Shown here: piece by piece, positions 62,001 to 64,000 of the stretch
How positions within the stretch are numbered: position 1 is the stretch's first letter
Layout of the letters: each line of letters starts with the position of its first letter
Source of the DNA: Bacillota bacterium
GTDB taxonomy: Bacteria > Bacillota > Clostridia > Lachnospirales > Lachnospiraceae
DNA: 64,000 nt
Assembly (NCBI GenBank): GCA_023439125.1
Contig: JAEXOU010000005.1
Span: 620,001-684,000 of the forward strand
Direction of reading: 5' to 3'
The notes under the pieces: generated by a model
Seen by the model: the letters and a program-made list of their open reading frames with translations, nothing else
Database searches by the model: none
What the model was told of the DNA's origin: nothing
Program-made: the position numbers and the translations under genes

Positions 62001-63365
62001 TTATAATCCAAATGGGAGCTTGAATCTTCTCTTCTTACCACCCATCATGCCAGAAAACTGTTTCATCATCTTACGAGTTTCACCAAACTGTTTTACTACT
62101 CGGTTCACCTCACTAATGTCCACACCAGCACCCTTGGCAATACGTTTCTTACGAGGAGGACTAAGTAAATCTGGATTTCTGCGTTCTTCTTTTGTCATGG
62201 AGTGGATAATGGCTTCCATCTGAGCGATGGCCTTCTCCCCTTCATCCCAATCAACATCTTTTAGATTTGCTTTGCCACCACCAAGGCCTCCCATGCCACC
62301 AGGTAACATGTCCATGATCTTTTGCATACCACCCATTTTTTTCATCTGCTGCATCTGTTCAAGATAATCATCAAAATCAAATTCAGCTTTCTTTATCTTA
62401 CGCTCAAGCTCTCTTGCTTTATCTTCATCAATTTCTGCTTGAACTTTATCGATAAGAGTAAGTACATCACCCATACCAAGGATTCTTGAAGCCATTCGAT
62501 CTGGATAAAATTGCTCTAGATCCGATAACTTCTCACCCATACCTATATATAAAATTGGTTTATTAGTGACTGCACGAATTGATAACGCAGCACCGCCTCG
62601 AGTATCACCATCTAACTTCGTTAAAATAACACCTGTAATACCAATCTTATTATTAAATGTTTCAGCAACATTCACGGCATCCTGACCAGTCATTGCATCT
62701 ACGGTTAAAATGATATGATCAACATGAATATTCTCTTTAATTTCAACAAGCTCATCCATCATTGCTTCATCGATATGAAGACGACCAGCAGTATCGATAA
62801 GGACAACATTATTATTGTTCTTCACCGCATGTTCCATTGCTGCTTTTACAATGTTGACTGGCTTGTGATTTGTTCCCATAGAGAATACTGGAACCCCTTG
62901 CTTGTTACCATTAATCTGTAACTGATCGATCGCAGCTGGACGATAAATATCACCTGCTACAAGCAATGGGCGCTTACCCTTGGACTTAAATTGTCCTGCA
63001 AGCTTTGCAATTGTTGTCGTTTTACCAGCACCTTGCAAACCACACATCATAATGACGGTAATCTCGCTACCTGGGTTAAATGTGATTTCGGTTGTCTCAT
63101 CACCCATTAATTTCACGAGTTCTTCATTTACAATTTTAATAACCATCTGACCTGGGGTCAAACTATTCATTACTTCTTGACCAATAGCTCTTTCTGTAAC
63201 TGTGTTAACAAAATTTTTAACTACTTTAAAGTTAACATCTGCTTCCAGTAATGCCATCTTAACTTCCTTTAATGCAAGTTTTACATCACTTTCGGATAGT
63301 TTGCCTTTACCGCGAAGGTTTTTAAATACATTTTGCAGTTTTTCTGATAAGCTTTCAAATGCCAT
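62001..63365 (-). CDS. ffh: Signal recognition particle protein Ffh
   Basis: A 454-residue GTPase that targets nascent membrane proteins. N domain to about 95; G domain with GLQGAGKTTTIAKLA (G1), DTAGRLHIDEAM (G3) and TKLDGDTRGGAALS (G4); Met-rich M domain from about 330 with MQQMKKMGGMQKIMDMLPGG and a helix-turn-helix KRIAKGAGVDISEVNRVVKQF that binds SRP RNA. Start ATG 63365 after GGAGG. Fourteen bases after ylxM. Confidence 0.98.
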   Translation of the reverse strand: MAFESLSEKLQNVFKNLRGKGKLSESDVKLALKEVKMALLEADVNFKVVKNFVNTVTERAIGQEVMNSLTPGQMVIKIVNEELVKLMGDETTEITFNPGSEITVIMMCGLQGAGKTTTIAKLAGQFKSKGKRPLLVAGDIYRPAAIDQLQINGNKQGVPVFSMGTNHKPVNIVKAAMEHAVKNNNNVVLIDTAGRLHIDEAMMDELVEIKENIHVDHIILTVDAMTGQDAVNVAETFNNKIGITGVILTKLDGDTRGGAALSIRAVTNKPILYIGMGEKLSDLEQFYPDRMASRILGMGDVLTLIDKVQAEIDEDKARELERKIKKAEFDFDDYLEQMQQMKKMGGMQKIMDMLPGGMGGLGGGKANLKDVDWDEGEKAIAQMEAIIHSMTKEERRNPDLLSPPRKKRIAKGAGVDISEVNRVVKQFGETRKMMKQFSGMMGGKKRRFKLPFGL

Positions 63366-63379
63366 AAGAACCTCCAATA

Positions 63380-63757
63380 TTATAATTCATTCAATATATC
63401 CTCAGATAATTGTTCAAGTTCTAGAATCCTACTAATATCATTCGTCTTACGGATATCTTCTGAAATCAACTTAATCTGATTCACTCTTTGTTTCGTCAAA
63501 TCGAACTTTTTTACTAAACAAAGTTTTTCTTCATACTCTCTAAGCTTTTTAGAGCAACGCTTAACTACATCATGAACACCCTGTCTGCTTAGACCTGTTT
63601 CGTCTGCAATCTCACTTAATGATAAATCATTCAGTACATAATCTTCAAATATCTGCTTTTTATGGTCTCCTAATAATTCACCGTAAAAATCATACAGCCG
63701 AGACAATTCCAGAATCTCTTGAAGTTTATCCGTTGCTTTTAAATCTAAAGCTTCCAT
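63380..63757 (-). CDS. ylxM: YlxM/p13-like HTH protein, SRP-associated
   Basis: A 125-residue protein with a sigma-region-4-like HTH: RLYDFYGELLGDHKKQIFEDYVLNDLSLSEIADETGLSRQGVHDVVKRC. Streptococcal YlxM binds SRP components and modulates Ffh; the gene sits directly before ffh, as usual. First gene of the operon. Start after AGGTGG. Confidence 0.95.
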   Translation of the reverse strand: MEALDLKATDKLQEILELSRLYDFYGELLGDHKKQIFEDYVLNDLSLSEIADETGLSRQGVHDVVKRCSKKLREYEEKLCLVKKFDLTKQRVNQIKLISEDIRKTNDISRILELEQLSEDILNEL

Positions 63758-63796
63758 TCGCTCACCACCTGTAAAGTATTTTTCTTTACATTGGTT

Positions 63797-63825
63797 ATTA
63801 TATGTGAATAGGATAACGTTGTCAA
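63797..63825 (-). promoter_or_regulatory. Consensus promoter of the ylxM-ffh operon
   Basis: A perfect TTGACA (63825-63820), 17 bases, perfect TATAAT (63802-63797). Start near 63790, 33 nt before the ylxM start codon. Confidence 0.9.
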
Positions 63826-64000
63826 GATATCTTTTTAATTATCAAATGCAATGTACTTCTACTTTTGTAGCCAAGAGGCAGTTTGATTTTTCTTATAAAA
63901 AGGTATTACAATTAGTATCCTAATAAGAACTACTATTTGAAATCCCCATACAATATAATAAAAACATGTTAGGATATTTAATATGGAACCCATTGCATAT
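63826..64000. other. Intergenic DNA at the window edge
   Basis: 175 bases with no gene or clear element seen; the neighbouring gene lies outside the window. Confidence 0.5.

Overview
The window is AT-rich and low-GC, with strong AGGAGG-type ribosome sites, housekeeping-type promoters and rho-independent terminators. The content (large secreted xylanase, CBM3-cohesin protein, pectate-lyase-like protein, bacterial V-type ATPase, desulfoferrodoxin) points to an anaerobic, plant-fibre-degrading Clostridium of the Lachnospiraceae. Lachnoclostridium (Clostridium) phytofermentans or a close relative is my best guess, made from memory of gene content and not from a search. No tRNA, rRNA, CRISPR array, prophage or transposase gene was seen.

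Layout. 1-3.4 kb: end of a YfcC-type carrier, superoxide reductase, a PPOX-fold flavoprotein, an HTH/DUF2975 pair and a DUF2809 protein. 3.3-7.7 kb: a LytTR regulator-DUF3021-ABC exporter cassette with a LytTR operator, bracketed by 43-bp direct repeats. 7.7-13.2 kb: an ECF sigma / membrane anti-sigma / secreted zinc peptidase operon and a large lipoprotein. 13.4-26 kb: a galactofuranose/ribose-type sugar ABC transporter whose genes adjoin a second, paralogous binding protein, a sensor kinase and an AraC-type response regulator, preceded by a methyltransferase, a membrane acyltransferase and a lipoprotein. 26.4-27.5 kb: a CBM3-linker-cohesin protein. 27.9-36.5 kb: nine-gene V-type ATPase operon. 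36.8-41.7 kb: SMI1/KNR4 protein, a large methyltransferase-domain protein and a Ku plus ATP-dependent ligase pair for end joining. 41.8-46 kb: a 1397-residue GH11-CBM6(x3)-GH10-CBM6-CE4 xylanase. 46.4-52.2 kb: AlaX editing protein, DUF3267 protein, a tandem intracellular esterase and a MATE pump. 52.5-57.7 kb: a membrane protein diverging from an HTH regulator, a pectate-lyase-like secreted protein and an AIM24 protein. 57.9-63.8 kb: an FAD/Rieske oxidoreductase and the ylxM-ffh-rpsP-khpA | rimM-trmD translation/secretion cluster.

How it fits together. Secreted enzymes cut xylan and pectin, the ABC transporter imports sugars under control of a likely three-component sensor, and a cytoplasmic double esterase may deacylate imported oligosaccharides. 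The V-type ATPase couples ATP to an ion gradient.

The least explained material is non-coding. A palindromic repeat sits just past terminator T-tracts at four loci, with a reversed variant at a fifth. A 144-bp MITE-like element with perfect 21-bp terminal inverted repeats splits the rpsP-rimM operon. A GC-rich core repeat lies inside large hairpins near 57.8 and 59.6 kb.
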